This document shows, piece by piece, positions 32,725-45,161 of a DNA stretch of 64,000 nucleotides. Position numbers and translations under genes: made by a program. Under the pieces are notes generated by a model that did no database searches, was not told the origin of the DNA, and saw only the letters and a list, made by a program, of their open reading frames with translations. Each line of letters starts with the position of its first letter. The first letter of the stretch is position 1. The stretch is from Uloborus plumipes (Eukaryota; Arthropoda; Arachnida; Araneae; Uloboridae): NCBI GenBank assembly GCA_038373865.1, contig JAXGGA010001615.1, positions 1 through 64,000 of the forward strand. Direction: 5' to 3'.

Positions 32725-34257
32725 GGGTCATTCCATGTGAAATCAACAAGCCTCAGAATTTGACCATCACCAATTTCAAAAAAAATTATAGGGTTGATTA
32801 CCTCTATAAAGTGATACAAAAAAACTGATTTTTAAAATTTTTTTCAGCTGTTAGTTTTTTGTGTGAAACCGCTTAAAAAACGCAAAAAATGGAAAAAAGT
32901 GAAATTTTGAACATACAAAAATTCCATTTTCTCAGCTTCTATTGCAGCTAGAGTCTTTTGTTATATGTCATTGTAAAGCTCTTTAAACAAGCTTTCATAT
33001 GATATAGAATTTGACATGGTTTCGTGATGTTATTATTTCAAGGTCACCAAAAGCATTATTTTACCTTGAATATTTCAAAAAGTGCATTTTTTAAAAATCT
33101 GAAAAAAATATATATATTACTTCTTAATGCAGTGTATATGTGGTAAACTTTGCAGAATGGGACAGCAATGGGATCTGGATGAAAAATGGAATCAACTTTT
33201 TACATTTCAAAGCCTCTTCTTCCATATCAAATCAATTCATTTTCAATATTGCACAATTGAACATTATAAACAGGAAGCCGAGGCTTTGAAATCCAGAAAA
33301 ATGATGTCAAGAACAACACCAGGCACTCAGAGTCTTCATTGTGTAATGCCATTAAACAGGAATCAGATGCAAGTGAATGCATATTCATTTTCAACACTAT
33401 TAGGATCGAACGTACTACAACTGTCAAAGGCGATCTTGATTGCCCAGAAATGGTTGGATTCTTGATCTGCAGGTATAATGGATATTGGTGGCTAAGGTGC
33501 GTCTTAGACACAGATGAAGAAAATCAAACTGTTGCAACCTCATGGACCCTCAAATTCTATCTACTATCCAGACTTTGAAAATGTTGTCAATGTGCCCATA
33601 AGTGCTGTTATTTCGAAAGTAGACCCTAGTAGAAACGGAAAAGGAATTATTTATAACCTCTCAAAACAAGACGTGGAATAAGCCAACCGTCACTTGTAAA
33701 TAACATTTCGCAGTTTGCAATATTTCTGTATTATATACCCTCAGGAGCCATAGGCATTGCAATAAAGTGGTAAGACTGTAAAAAGTTGATTCCATTTTTC
33801 ATCCAGATCCCATTGCTGTCCCATTCTGCAAAGTTTACCACATATACACTGCATTAAGAAGTAATATATATATTTTTTTCAGATTTTTAAAAAATGCACT
33901 TTTTGAAATATTCAAGGTAAAATAATGCTTTTGGTGACCTTGAAATAATAACATCACGAAACCATGTCAAATTCTATATCATATGAAAGCTTGTTTAAAG
34001 AGCTTTACAATGACATATAACAAAAGACTCTAGCTGCAATAGAAGCTGAGAAAATTGAATCTTTGTATGTTCAAAATTTCACTTTTTTTTCCATTTTTTG
34101 CGTTTTTTAAGCGGTCTCACACAAAAAACTAACAGCTGAAAAAAATTTTAAAAATCAGTTTTTTGTATCACTTTATAGAGGTAATCAACCCTATAATTTT
34201 TTTTGAAATTGGTGATGTTCAAGTTTTGAGGCTTGTTGATTTCACATGGAATGACCC
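32725..34257. mobile_element. 1.53-kb foldback transposon derivative with coding loop
   Basis: Termini are GGGTCATTCCATGTGAAATC on both strands. A 4-bp duplication, TGTT, flanks it (32,721-32,724, 34,258-34,261). Inverted arms run about 32,725-33,203 and 33,783-34,257 and are nearly identical. The loop of about 580 bp holds the end of a transposase-like gene. The ends (GGGTCATTCCA, AAATCAACAA) and duplication length match the 11,314 palindrome, though interior arm sequence differs. It is therefore a related, internally rearranged element. Confidence 0.9.
33204..33681 (+). pseudogene. Transposase C-terminal domain remnant, frameshifted
   Basis: In one frame 33,339-33,540 reads PEMVGFLICRYNGYWWLRCV followed by LDTDEEN. 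A frame change near 33,525 is then needed to continue with LLQPHGPSNSIYYPDFENVV, NVPISAVISKVDPS and a stop at 33,679-33,681. The order 'W...V-Y...WW...D...L-PHGP-S-S-Y-P...VP...I---V-P' matches a C-terminal domain that I know from DNA-transposon proteins and their domesticated relatives. The catalytic region is absent. It sits in the loop of the foldback element, complementing the N-terminal remnants in the larger palindrome. Confidence 0.6.
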
Positions 34258-34300
34258 TGTTTGCTTATAAGATCACATTTGTCTTATTTTTTTGGGAGTG

Positions 34301-34525
34301 CACTGTAAAGAATGAATGTTGTTTTTTACAGTTTAATACAGCTAATTTTTACAGTAATAAACTGTAAAAATTCTACTTTCACAGTACTGAACTGCAAGAT
34401 TGCTAATTTTACAGTAAGAAACTAAAATTACCAGTTTAACAGTTTATTACTATGCATCTTACAGTTTTAACTTGGAATCTATGCTGCCAGTATTATACTG
34501 TGAAAACAACAGTTCAGTTTTCAGT
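34301..34525. mobile_element. ACTGTAAA-family MITE, copy 4 (short)
   Basis: CACTGTAAAGAATGAATG start and a single CTATGCTGCCAGTATTATAC block. It lies 40 bp from the foldback element. Confidence 0.85.
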
Positions 34526-37500
34526 ATGGTTTCAGTGACACGCAGCTCTAATTCCAAGTTTTTTCGTAATTTATGATCTTGTGTCTGCGAAAAGTCGTAA
34601 CTTCTATTGACGTAGCATAAGGTGCAGCGAAAGCAGCAGGAAGTGAGTAAAGCAACGGTAAAACAAAATACTGTCTGTTTGCGTATTGCGCGCCTGGCAG
34701 ACACGAGCGCTTCCATTTGAAAAAGGGGAGATAGGTTTAGGATGCGCACTTCCCGATGCCTTCAGTTTTTTTTCGTTTGCTACTTCCTCGTTGCATTTCC
34801 CTCCTATTTTGAGAAAGTCAGAGGAGACTTGGTGATTGCGCAGATTTGACGGAGGTCTCGCGGAAAAATGTTAGACAGTATGAAGCTATAGCAGAAGCAG
34901 AATGTTCAAAATATAAATATCAAGGGGGGAGGGGTGGAGTTACACGATATGAGAGGGCTAAAGAAAACGTTCAGAAAATACAAAAATAAGAAAATATTGA
35001 ACAAAAAATTATGGAAAAAACGTGAGTCATGTATAATGAATATTTTGAAGAAAACAATGTGGCCTTATACTGTGTATTATTTAAAGTAAATTAAGCTGTA
35101 CATTAGTTATGAACTTACACTCTTACACTTGTGTACAACTGTATTCCGAATAACGATTAAAAAGAAAAGCATATGCCGTTAATTTAAACTGGTTTACATC
35201 GACAAAAGAGTGTAAATTGCTTATAAAGTCGCGTCGCTTATTGGATCAGTTTCGTGGAGTCCTGATGGTGACTTTCATCAAGGTTTGTTCATATAACAAT
35301 TTATAAATTTTAGAACAATTTTAAGACATGTACTACACGAATTTTCTTTAAAAGCTACATTTTTTTTTCATATCGAACATTTCATGCGTTTGAAATGACG
35401 GAAAAAAATAGAAACGTAATCTAAATTTTACGACTATAAATCAGTTTGCTAACATATTAGGAATTAAACTTAAGGACACGATGTAAATTTAAGAAAACTG
35501 TTTATAATTTCATAATTCAGTATTCTGCAGCATTTTGCACCAGATTTTAGAAACAAAAGAAGGAATTCTGCAAGCCATATTGTGAGATAAACATATGGTT
35601 TTATGTCAGTAAGAGTTTAGAAAATGTTTTGTTGGAAAATCTGTACGATCACTATCTAAGATATCCAATTTTACTTAATTGATGCTTCTAAAATAAATAG
35701 TTTAACTGAAAACATTTTCCCCATATTGCCGTGTTAACTTAACTCAAAACTTGGGCTCTTAGTATTTCGTTTTCATATGACAATCTGAATGAACGTTTTA
35801 AAATATTTTTTTCTTTCTTTGTCACTTATATCAGTTCTGAAAGTAAAGCTATGTCTCATTTTATACTTGAAGATTAAAGCTGCACTGTCCATAAATGACG
35901 TCATACATTTTTTCAACATTTTTAACTCATTTCCTCCTTTGTTAGAAAGCGTTGCACTTTTCCTCACCCAGTCCCCTTGAGCTGTCACATGTCATGCTGT
36001 TTTAAATCTGCAGGTGCAAAAAAAAACTAATGTCACACTTTTTTTTTTACCACCACTTGTCACAAAATGTCACAATTTCCGAAACCACATTCCATTTAAA
36101 GCTTGACCGTGACATCATATTTGAACGAATCACATGAGACGTGTTAAAATGGAAAAAAGTTTGAATTAGAGCGCAATCAAAAAGCATATTAGGACATTTT
36201 ACAGACCCACGAATTATTTGCCCTTGTGTCGTCGCTGTCGAGATATATATAGTCTTAAGGCTTATCAAAATTTTGAAAAAAAATGTAAAATTTAAAAACT
36301 TGGCGAGAAATTGCCGGTACCACTAGATTTCACTCCCCAGAGGCCCTACTCTGAAACTTCCTGGAACTTCCAGTGACGTCTTTTACTCCCTCACGACAAG
36401 CAAGAATAGCCGAAAAAGTAGTCGCTTGTCAAATTTTGTGCTACTCTGAAAGCCCTAATGTGCCCAAGCGAGAATTTTCTCTCCTTCTACCGCGTATCGA
36501 GAAGGAAAAACAATTGACCAATCAAATGAGAGTATATCTCGCATTACATCAACCTTTGCGCGTGCATTTTGCTTTAACTTTCTGGTTTAGCTTAGCCTCC
36601 GAAATAGATGGCAAAAAGATTCGACAGCCAAATATTAAAAGCATACGGGCAGATTAAGATGTTGTGTTTCAGGAATTTAAAAATATTAGAATTTTAAATC
36701 GCAATTAGTACATCTTTTCAACACATACGAGCATACAAGCGTAAGCGAAGTAAAGTGTCGAAATACATTATACGAATTCATTTCAATGTATCAAATGCTT
36801 CGACTAAACATGAAAAAATTTATAAATACTTTTAAAAAATAATACTAATATTTAAAATATTTGCTAAATTAAATCATTTAACTTCATGCCTTGGTTTTCA
36901 GCGATATTTTGACTTAATTCAGGCTTTAAGTAAAAGTTTCCTTTTTGCGTTACTCATTTTTGTTTTCGCAATAATAGTTGTATTTTCAGTCCTTAAATGC
37001 TAAGTAAAGAAAAATCACATGTCTGGGCAGGGCAAAATTAAGGCATAGGTATATGGCAGGCACCAACGTTTGGGGGGGGGGGCTTAAATCCATCTAAAGT
37101 TTTTAAAATGGAGAAATTTCATATCGCACTATGACAAGATAAAAATAAATTTTAAAATACTCTTTCGAAAACTTGAAATCCAAAATATTTTACTACTTCA
37201 TTATATTGTTTTTATTTGGGGGGGGGGGGCAGCACATAAAGCTCGGCTCAATGTCCTACAAAGTCATGCCATGTGTCTAGGTATCACTTTTTCAAAACGT
37301 GTATTTAAAACATTTGTTGTTTGAGAGGGGTAAAAATTACTGCATGTGCTGCGCTTTTTGCAATGATTTTGATAGACTCAATTTTGCTTTTCGCGATATT
37401 TTGGCCTTTTCGCAATAAGAGATATATATTCACTCTCTAAATATTAAGTACAAGTCCCTATTTTTGGGGCAATGCATAAGAGAAAAATGGAGATCCTAAA

Positions 37501-38551
37501 TCACATGTCTGCGGATCTTTTTTCCAAAATGCATTTAAAATACTTTATGTTTGAGAATTGAAAGAAACAAATTCATGTTTTATGCTTTTGCTATCATTTT
37601 AAGACTTGAAAAACGATGATTCAATTATTCTGTGAGGAAAAATTAAACTTAAATACGATACGATAAAAACGAAATGCTCCCCTCCCCTCCCCTGATAGAA
37701 AATAGAATTTGAGTAAAGAGCTCATTTTATTAAAGGAAATGTACCCCCCCCCCGGGTTAGATCGACACCCTGGTTAAGTAGATATATAAATTCAAGTTTT
37801 GGGCATACCTTAAAGTAATTTCAATTTGCAAAATTTTGGCCAATTAATCAGTAAAATAAGATGATTATAGATAATCGGCAAAGTTGCAGAGTTCCAATTA
37901 CTGCCGATAAATGGATGCCTCTCCCAAATTCAAACTCAAAATACAGAAAAAATCTTAACCCTCAATGTAAAAACATACTAAACCACATTTTCAGAACTTA
38001 TAAACATTATGACACACTCCGCATTGAGAAAAAAAAATGGAATAAACAAACAGCTTCTCACTGCCGAGGAAGACATCTCACGTCTTCTTACCCTGTCGTA
38101 AACTTCTCGGCGCGATTCTAGATACCTTAAATTAGAAGTGGCTTTGAGATTAGCGATTATTCGTGTCTCACGAGATGTGACGTCACGGGGCACAAAAAAC
38201 CCGTATTCTCGGTATCGACTATATTGACGATACAATGAGAGTAGGGCCCCAGGCCGGAAATCCATCTGCAAAGCCAAAGCGCCTGAAAAATGTCTTCCAT
38301 TACTGACCGAAACTAGCCGGATTTGGCTACTAATTCTTAAAATTTTGGCAAACTTTAAGACCTCATGTCTCGAAAACAGGGTCACGATGGCAAATAACGT
38401 ATGTCAAAAAAAAAAAAAAAAAATCTATACTTTTTCAATGGCTATTTATTTGATTTTTTTTATATAATTACACTACCGCATGGTTTTCTGGTGACATCAT
38501 GCATGTTATAACAAATAAGAAAATTAGCTAACATTTTATTTCCTTTTTCTA
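34526..38551. other. Long mostly unassigned interval
   Basis: Contains a possible old TIR repeat (35,884-36,122) and G/C homopolymer runs at 37,070, 37,218 and 37,747. Two moderately long frames occur: 36,373-36,657 plus, and 37,978-38,385 minus (135 codons, Arg/Ser-rich). Neither resembles a known family or has flanking gene structure. GC-moderate patches at 34,530-34,860 and 38,050-38,390 contain TGACGTCAC-type sites. Confidence 0.3.
35884..36122. mobile_element. Possible degraded TIR repeat with CRE-like ends
   Basis: GTCCATAAATGACGTCATAC at the left is mirrored by CGTTCAAATATGATGTCACG on the minus strand at the right. TTGTCACAAAATGTCACA and CACCCAGTCCCCTTGAGC-like blocks lie between. The pattern recalls a repeat frequent in invertebrate genomes, but the match is loose. 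Confidence 0.35.
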
Positions 38552-38969
38552 CACGGAAAAAATGAACTTTTGTTCTTACAGTATAAAACTGGCAGCCGAG
38601 GTGCCAATTTAAAACTGAATAATGCACAGTAATAACTAGTAACTAACTGTAAAACTAGCAATTTACAGTTTCTTACCGTAAAGTTAGCAATTTTACAGTT
38701 AATTGCTGTAAAATTTAGCTGTATTATACTGTAGAAACACCAGTATAATACTGGCTGCAGAGCTTCCAGTTTAAAACTAAAATAGACGGTAATAAACTGT
38801 GAAATTAGCAATTTTGCAGTTTATTACTATTAAAGTAGCAATTTTGCAGTTTAGTACTGTAAAGATAGAAATTTTACAGTTTATTAATGTAACATTAGCA
38901 ATTTTCACAATTTATTACTATAAAATTAGCTATGCTATACTTTAAAAACAACATTCATTTTTTACAGTG
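38552..38969. mobile_element. ACTGTAAA-family MITE, copy 5
   Basis: Opposite orientation to copy 3. CACGGAAAAAATGAAC start, two GGCAGC/GGCTGCAGAG blocks, end TTTTTTACAGTG. Confidence 0.85.
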
Positions 38970-39666
38970 GACTTCTTTTTTTTGCGAGAAAAAAAAAACT
39001 TTTGTTTCATGAAGAAACAATTTTTATTTTTAGATACTCTTGCTGGTTACATTTCAACGATTATTTTTTCTCATCTATACTCCCAATAGCGTATTATTTT
39101 CTGCTGGAACAACGTAATTACATCAAGAATGACCTCTCCAAATCCAATAACACTGCACCCATCTTCCTCACTTCTTTGTAAAGAACATAATAAAGAGAGC
39201 CCAGATACCCTTCCTATATCACCTCCCGCTCAATCTACTTTTTTCTCTCGCACCCTCTCTTCCAGGAAATGATAAAAGGAAAAGATTTCTCGGCACTTTT
39301 TTGATACATTGAATGGTTCAATATATTTCTTTCGTGGGAGATCTTTTTTTGCAGTTTTGTGATTTTTTATATATATTTTTATGATGCTTTTTTTGCACTG
39401 TAATATTATTTAATGAGAAAAAAAATGGCTTATTTTGATTTTTCTTGTATGTATGAAAATGTTTTAATCAGACTATTTTAATCAGTTTCTAATATCATGC
39501 ATTAGAAACTGTTTAAAATAGTCAAAATAAAAAAAAATAAATTTATAAAATGAGAGAAGGAGAGGGGAAAAAAATATCGCGTTAAATTCCGCATACGCTC
39601 TAGCATAGAATTCATTCAAAAACGGTTCACAGTTCTTTCAATTAAAAAGAAATGACGCTGTTTTTT
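38970..39666. other. Unassigned spacer
   Basis: Pyrimidine-rich stretch 39,150-39,300. A small inverted pair, ATTTTAATCAG...TTTCTAAT / ATTAGAAACTGTTTAAAAT, near 39,470-39,520. No gene. Confidence 0.3.
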
Positions 39667-40885
39667 AGCCTACTTTCCCGTTAAAAATGAAAGAAAGACG
39701 AAAAATGTTTTTAAAGTAGCTTAATGCACAAAAAAAATATCGCCAAGTTAAAAAAATGTCGCCAAGTCCAAAAAATATCGCCAAGTCTAAAAAATATCGC
39801 CAAGTTAAAAACATAAAAAGGTAAAATGAATATCGAAAAATTAAAAATTTGAAAGTAGGGTATTAAGATGGGGAATTTATGTGTCGGTCGGTCGGTCGGT
39901 CGGTCTGTCTGTCCCCCCCCCTAATAACTTTTGAATGAACATTCCGATTTGGACAAACTTTTTTTTGTTGGAAAGATCTCGGCGAGTACAGCTCATTCCC
40001 ATATTTGATTTTTCGATTTGAACAATTTTTGGTTCAACTTTGAACCGTTCAAACAACCTGTCCCGTGATGCTAACTTTTGAGTGAACAGTCCGATTTGAA
40101 CAAACTTTTTTTTGTTCGAAAGATCTTATCAAGGATACTTCATTCCCGTATTTACATTTCCGATTTGAACAATTTTTCGTTCAACATTGAACCGCTCAAG
40201 CAAGCTGTCACCCCTAATAACTTTTGAGTGAACAGTCCGATTTAAATATTTTTTTTTGTTCGAAGGATCTCAGCAAGGATACTTCATTACCGTATTTAAA
40301 TTTTCAATTTGAACATTTTTTCGTTCAACATTGAACCGTTCAAGCAACCTTTCCCCACCTAATAACTTCTGAGTGAACCATCCGAATGGAATAAACTTTT
40401 TTTTGTTTGAAAGATCTCGGAGAGGCTCATTCCCATATTTCGCTTTTTGATTTGAACCATTTTTCGTTCAATATTGAACCGTTCAGAAAAAAAATTTAAC
40501 ATTAGCGCCTACGGGGAATTTAAGTTGAATGTTGATCCTGAACTTAAAGTCGGATTTCCTTCAAACTAACTTTGTAAGAAAATGGTTTTGATAAATAATG
40601 TTTGTAAAGTACTTTTCTGAATAATCTTGTGAGGACTCTGATTCCGACTCCGACTCCGCAAACATGGCGGAAATGCAGGCTCAGAAAAAAAAATGACTGA
40701 CTTTATTTATTCATTTATTTACTTTTTATGTCTCTATTTCATCTGATGAGAGGGGTATATTTTGCTTTTAGAAATCAGCTTTAAGTGCTAAAAAGGTATA
40801 TTTGACATAATTTTTAGTCTCAGATAATTAAGAGAATAATGATCAGATGCTAGAATGCCGATGTCGATGTACGGAAAAGTAGGCT
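39667..40885. mobile_element. Composite repeat U, copy 1
   Basis: Starts AGCCTACTTTCCCGTTAAA and ends ACGGAAAAGTAGGCTC, so the termini are inverted. In order it holds four TATCGCCAAGT(C/T) repeats (39,736-39,806), a (GGTC)n run at 39,886-39,915, four diverged units of about 125 bp (AACTTTTGAGTGAACAGTCC ... TGAACCGTTCAA), and a GACTCCGACTCCG patch. A second copy follows at 41,405. No open frame. The class is unknown. Confidence 0.75.
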
Positions 40886-41166
40886 CGTTTAGTTCTTGAC
40901 AGAACTTCTTGTTTAAAAATGCGATTCTTTTTTAAATTTGAATTCTTTTTGGCGCAATAAAGCTACAATTAGGTTTTATTGTTAGGGTTACAGCTACAGT
41001 TAGGTTATATTGAGTCACGTATGGGAGGTTATGAAATTAAATTCTTTTTTTTTTTTTTTTTTTTGTATTTTTAAAACTGCATGAATCTATGACCATATTT
41101 GCATGGAAACTCACGTTAGCTCACCTCTTGTCCTTCTTTTCTTCAGATTTTCTTTTTTTTTTAACT

Positions 41167-41260
41167 AGCGGCCATGTAGCCGGCCGCTTCAGAGAAGTGT
41201 TCCCGAGATGGGAGGATCTCGGGTTCGAATCCCGGTTAGGGCATGGGTGTACTTTCTCTC
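41167..41260 (+). mobile_element. tRNA-related SINE fragment
   Basis: GGGTTCGAATCCC at 41,221-41,233 is a full RNA polymerase III B box. It is framed by a five-pair T-arm (TCGGG/CCCGG) and preceded by GAGATGGGAGGATC. The acceptor 3' half (TTAGGGC) lacks a partner upstream and there is no good A box, so this is not a working tRNA. It lies between the two U copies. Confidence 0.55.
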
Positions 41261-41404
41261 TCCTGTCCTTGCGCTTTCTTTGTACAAATGCGTTGCTGTG
41301 CTGTGAATGGTTGCCTACCTTATAAACGGGTCCCCCCCTCCCCCAAGTCTATTTACGTAAAAAATATATGCTTAGAAGAATCAAAGGGTTCCCACACTAT
41401 TTTT

Positions 41405-43070
41405 AGCCTACTTTCCCGTTAAAGTAAATTAAAGACGAAAAAGCATTAAAAGTGGCTTAATGCATCTTAAAAATATCTTTAAGTCCGAAAAAAAAAGTCA
41501 AAAATGAGTAAAAAGCAATAACTAAGTATCGTTGAATTAAAATTTGAAAAGTAGGGTTTTGAGATAATTTGTGTCTGTCCCCACGCCCTCCCATAATAAG
41601 TTTTGAACGAACAGTCCAATTTGAACAAACTTTATTTTGTTCGAAAGATCTCATCAAGGATACTTCATTCCCGTATTTAAATTTTCCATTTGAACAATTT
41701 TTCGTTCAACATTGAACCGTTCAAACAATCGGTCACCCCTAATTACTCTTGAGTGAATAGTCCGATTTGAATAAACTTTTTTTCGGTTCGGAAGATCTCG
41801 GCGAGGACACCTCATTCCCATACTTCACTTTTAATTTGAATAATTTTTCGTTCAATTTTGAACCGTTCAAAAAACTTAACATTAGCGCTTACGGGGAAAT
41901 TTAAGCTTAATTTAGATCCTAAACAAGTTGGATTTGTTTCAAAAGAGCTTTGTTGTAAAATGCTCTCGGTAAAGAATGTACGGGAAATTTTCTGAATAAG
42001 TTGTTTTAAAGACTTCGATTCCGATTCCGACTCTTTAACTTCGACTCCGACATCGAAGCCTCGTCTCTGAATCCGCAACCATTGTAGAAATACAGACTCG
42101 GAAAAAAAAAAGACCAACTCCTACTATTAGAATTTTAGTGTCTTCGAATCCGATTCCAACTGACGACTCCAACTTTTTGACTCCGACTCTGGAACCGTGT
42201 CAGAAATGCAAGCACGGAAAAGATGACCGACTCCTTACTGTTAGAATTTTAAATTTATGACTCTGACCGAGACTCCAATCTTTTGACTCCAACTACTCAA
42301 CTCTGATGCTGACATCGAATCCTTAACTCCGACTCCGCAGCCACGACAGAAATTCATATTCGGAAAAAATGACCGTCTCCTTTTATTATAGTTTTAGAAC
42401 TATACTCTGACTCCACCTATCGACTCCGACTGAGGACTCTGACTTTTCAACTCCAACTCTGAATCCTCGACTCTAACTCTGATTCAGCAAACATAGCAGA
42501 AATGCTGGAAGGGGGAAAATGACTGACTGTGCAGACGATTTTTTGTTTATTTATTTATTTGTTTTATTTTTTATTATTATTATTATTTACTTTTTTTTAT
42601 TTATTTATTAATTCCTTGCAGACGATTTTTTTTCAACAAAAATTATTCATTTTCAAGAACAAAACAACTGGCAACAAATTGAAAATGAAATTTGAGACAT
42701 TTTATTAACGAATGATTTTTTTTTTTTTTTTTTTTTGATAAAATGTGTTATGATGTGCTTTCTATTTTTATTTATTTATTTTATTTTACGTATTTATTTA
42801 ATTTATTATTATTTTTTTTAAAACGATTGAGGAATTTTTCTACGGAAGAACGAATACAGTTGCATCCTTTAAAAGGTGCTACAACTTTATTTATTCGTTT
42901 ATTTACTTTTTACGTGTCCATTTTATCAGATGAGAGAAGTATATTTTGTTTTTAGAAATCAGCTTTGAATGGTAAAATGGCATGTTTGACATAATTTTCA
43001 GTCTCAGATAATCAAGAGAATAATGATCAAATGCTAGAATGGCGATGTCGATGTACGGGAAAGTAGGCTC
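41405..43070. mobile_element. Composite repeat U, copy 2
   Basis: Same inverted ends as copy 1 (AGCCTACTTTCCCGTTAAAG; right end ACGGGAAAGTAGGCTC) and the same internal order. It lacks the CGCCAAGT array and one or two 125-bp units, but has a much longer GACTCCGACT region (42,000-42,500), with three to four diverged units of about 120 bp each including GTCAGAAATGCAAGCACGG. TTTA/ATT-rich sequence follows at 42,540-42,830. Confidence 0.75.
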
Positions 43071-43084
43071 GTTAATTTTGGAAG

Positions 43085-43880
43085 AACTTTCTGTTTTTTA
43101 AAAAACTTTCATTTTAAATTTTTTTAATTTTTCAAAAGGCCTTTTTAAAAAAATTTTTGAATTTTTTTTTGTTTATAAAAATGGAAAAATCTCGGAAAAT
43201 TTTTTAAAAAAAAAAAAATTTTGGTGGGGCAAAAAAATTCTCCAAAATTTTAAAAATTCTTTTTTTTTAAAGAAAAACCCAAAAAAATTTTTCCCCCTGT
43301 TAGGTTAAAAAAATTATTTTATACTTGAAAGGGAAAACAGGCCTTGTTAAAAAATTTGACTTTGCCCCTTTTGAAAAAATTAAAATGACGTTTTTTCTTT
43401 TCATTTTTAAACAAATTTGAATCCGGAATTTAACGGTTTTTTTGGGCATTAAACCAAAATTCAAATTTCTAACCGATAAAAAAATTAAAATTTTAAATTT
43501 TTAAAATGTTAAAATTTTTTTTTAAAGTTAGCATAATTTGAAAATTGGGGGAGAAAAAGAAAAAAAGGTTAAAATTTATTTTTTTCCCCAGTGAAAATTT
43601 TTGGGTTCCCCTTTAAACCCACCAAAAATTTTCCTTAAAAAAATATTTTAAAAATTTAAAAACCGTTTGGGGAAAAAAAATTTAAAAAAAGGGTTTTTAA
43701 AAAACAAAAAATTTTTAAAAAAATATTTTTTGCAAAGAAAATTTGGGCCCAAAAAAGTCCCCCAACATCCCAAAACTGGGGGATACGAAACAGGCCCTCA
43801 AAGTTCATCAAAGCCCTCAAGAAGAAAAGTTTTTACCCACCATTTAAACTTTTAAAGAAAATTTAGAAAGTTGTTAAAAT
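43085..43880. other. Homopolymer-inflated sequence, probable assembly error
   Basis: Over about 800 bp almost every base occurs in runs of 3-10 (AAAAAAATTTTTCCCCC, GGGGAAAAAAAATTTAAAA, TTTTTTTTAAAGAAAAACCC). Runs of C and G are lengthened as well as A and T, which ordinary AT-rich DNA does not do. The texture fades by about 44,040. This looks like unpolished or low-quality read sequence, and no annotation inside it should be trusted. Confidence 0.75.
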
Positions 43881-44750
43881 ATGCGGTCACAACTGAAATC
43901 AATGCATCCCCCTTGGCCCCAAACCGAAAATGACAAATTTTTGATGACAAGTTTTTTCCCCCAAATTGCTCCCGTTTTCTGTTACAACGAATGTAAAAGA
44001 TTTGGGACCACCCCTTTAAACAGTTATTTAACCCTTTATTATAAACTAAACTATTGGGCAAAATCCTCTTTGTGTAATAAATGGTGATATGCTTTGCATT
44101 CATCAATTTTGGCTTTGTGTGCATTTATTTGCTATCTAATGTTACGTACTATTCTTCCTTGTTTAGATGGTTTCTATTATAAATTAAATTTTTGTCCAGA
44201 AGTTTTTGAAACTCATTGCATATGGTAAAAGCGATTTTATTGTTTAACAAACAAGTTTCCTTCAAATAAGATTTTCCACCGCATTTTGAGTCATTAAAAA
44301 TCAGAACAGACACTATAATAATGCGATAATCATCTTACAGTTATTCCTTTCTCCTCTCATTCCGACATTTTTCTAAATAACTTTCATCTTTCGTTATTTA
44401 AAACTTCACTTAGAGCCAACTAATTGTTGATTATGTTGTTGGGTTGATAATATTATTGAACCAAATAATGAAAATTACCGAAATGTTCAACATTAAAAAA
44501 GGTAAAGATTCCCTCCATCTTATTTTACTCCATATTAGTGCTAATACTTTCTCTGCAACATAAATCAAATTTTCAGTTCTACTTAAGCCTCACCATCGGA
44601 TTCCAACAGCACTTAGGAAGAGAGGGAAAAAGTTAATTTAGAGTTTCTGTCCTCACTTTCCTTCAAGATAAAAAAGGAAAAGTCTTGCCGCATCGGAGAC
44701 CCTATAGAAAATTTAGTTAACACCATTCCACGTTTATACCATCCCTCCGC
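43881..44750. other. Unassigned spacer
   Basis: Run inflation persists weakly at the start (TTTTTTCCCCC). The rest is ordinary AT-rich DNA with no gene. Confidence 0.35.
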
Positions 44751-45115
44751 GAAAAAATGTCCTCTAAACTCGGCTTTCCACACTAGTTTCCATACGTACG
44801 CATTAATGCAGGAGGCTGGATCCTAAAAGCAGCAACTTCATAACCTAGGCGAAGTGGGGGCGCTGCGAGCGCGTGTCTGCTTTTAGAAGCTCCATTAAAC
44901 ATTATTGTCGGCAAGTGCTGAATCCCGAACCCTAATGAAGTTAACACAGGATGGCATCATATAGGGCCAGATTATCGGATTACGTCCGGACGGCCTCTCT
45001 CCGATAGATATTGTGTCTGGGGGCGTTCGGTCCTCCATCTTGTGCCAAATTTGCACATTAGGCGGAAGGAATTGTAAAGACATATTTCTTGGCACAGGAT
45101 GAGAATGGCTACAGT
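44751..45115. other. Non-repetitive GC-richer island
   Basis: Complex sequence with CpG sites: GGCGCTGCGAGCGCG, TTACGTCCGGACGGCC, GGGGGCGTTCGGTCC. A short minus-strand frame (44,895-45,095) reads through it. No recognised protein or RNA. A candidate conserved non-coding element or exon, by texture only. Confidence 0.3.
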
Positions 45116-45161
45116 ATTTTAGTCAAGAAAGTGCTGACTACTTATATTTTTTAAGATAATA

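Noticed and set aside
36373..36657. 94-codon plus-strand frame
   Set aside because: No recognisable domain; length is within chance for a 64-kb window.
37978..38385. 135-codon minus-strand frame
   Set aside because: Longest non-repeat frame, but the Arg/Ser-rich peptide resembles no family I know, and there is no supporting context or splice pattern I could defend.
41167..41260. Functional tRNA gene
   Set aside because: B box and T-arm are good, but there is no acceptor partner, D-arm or A box.
43667..44124. Frames in 43.7-44.1 kb
   Set aside because: They lie in homopolymer-inflated sequence that is probably erroneous.
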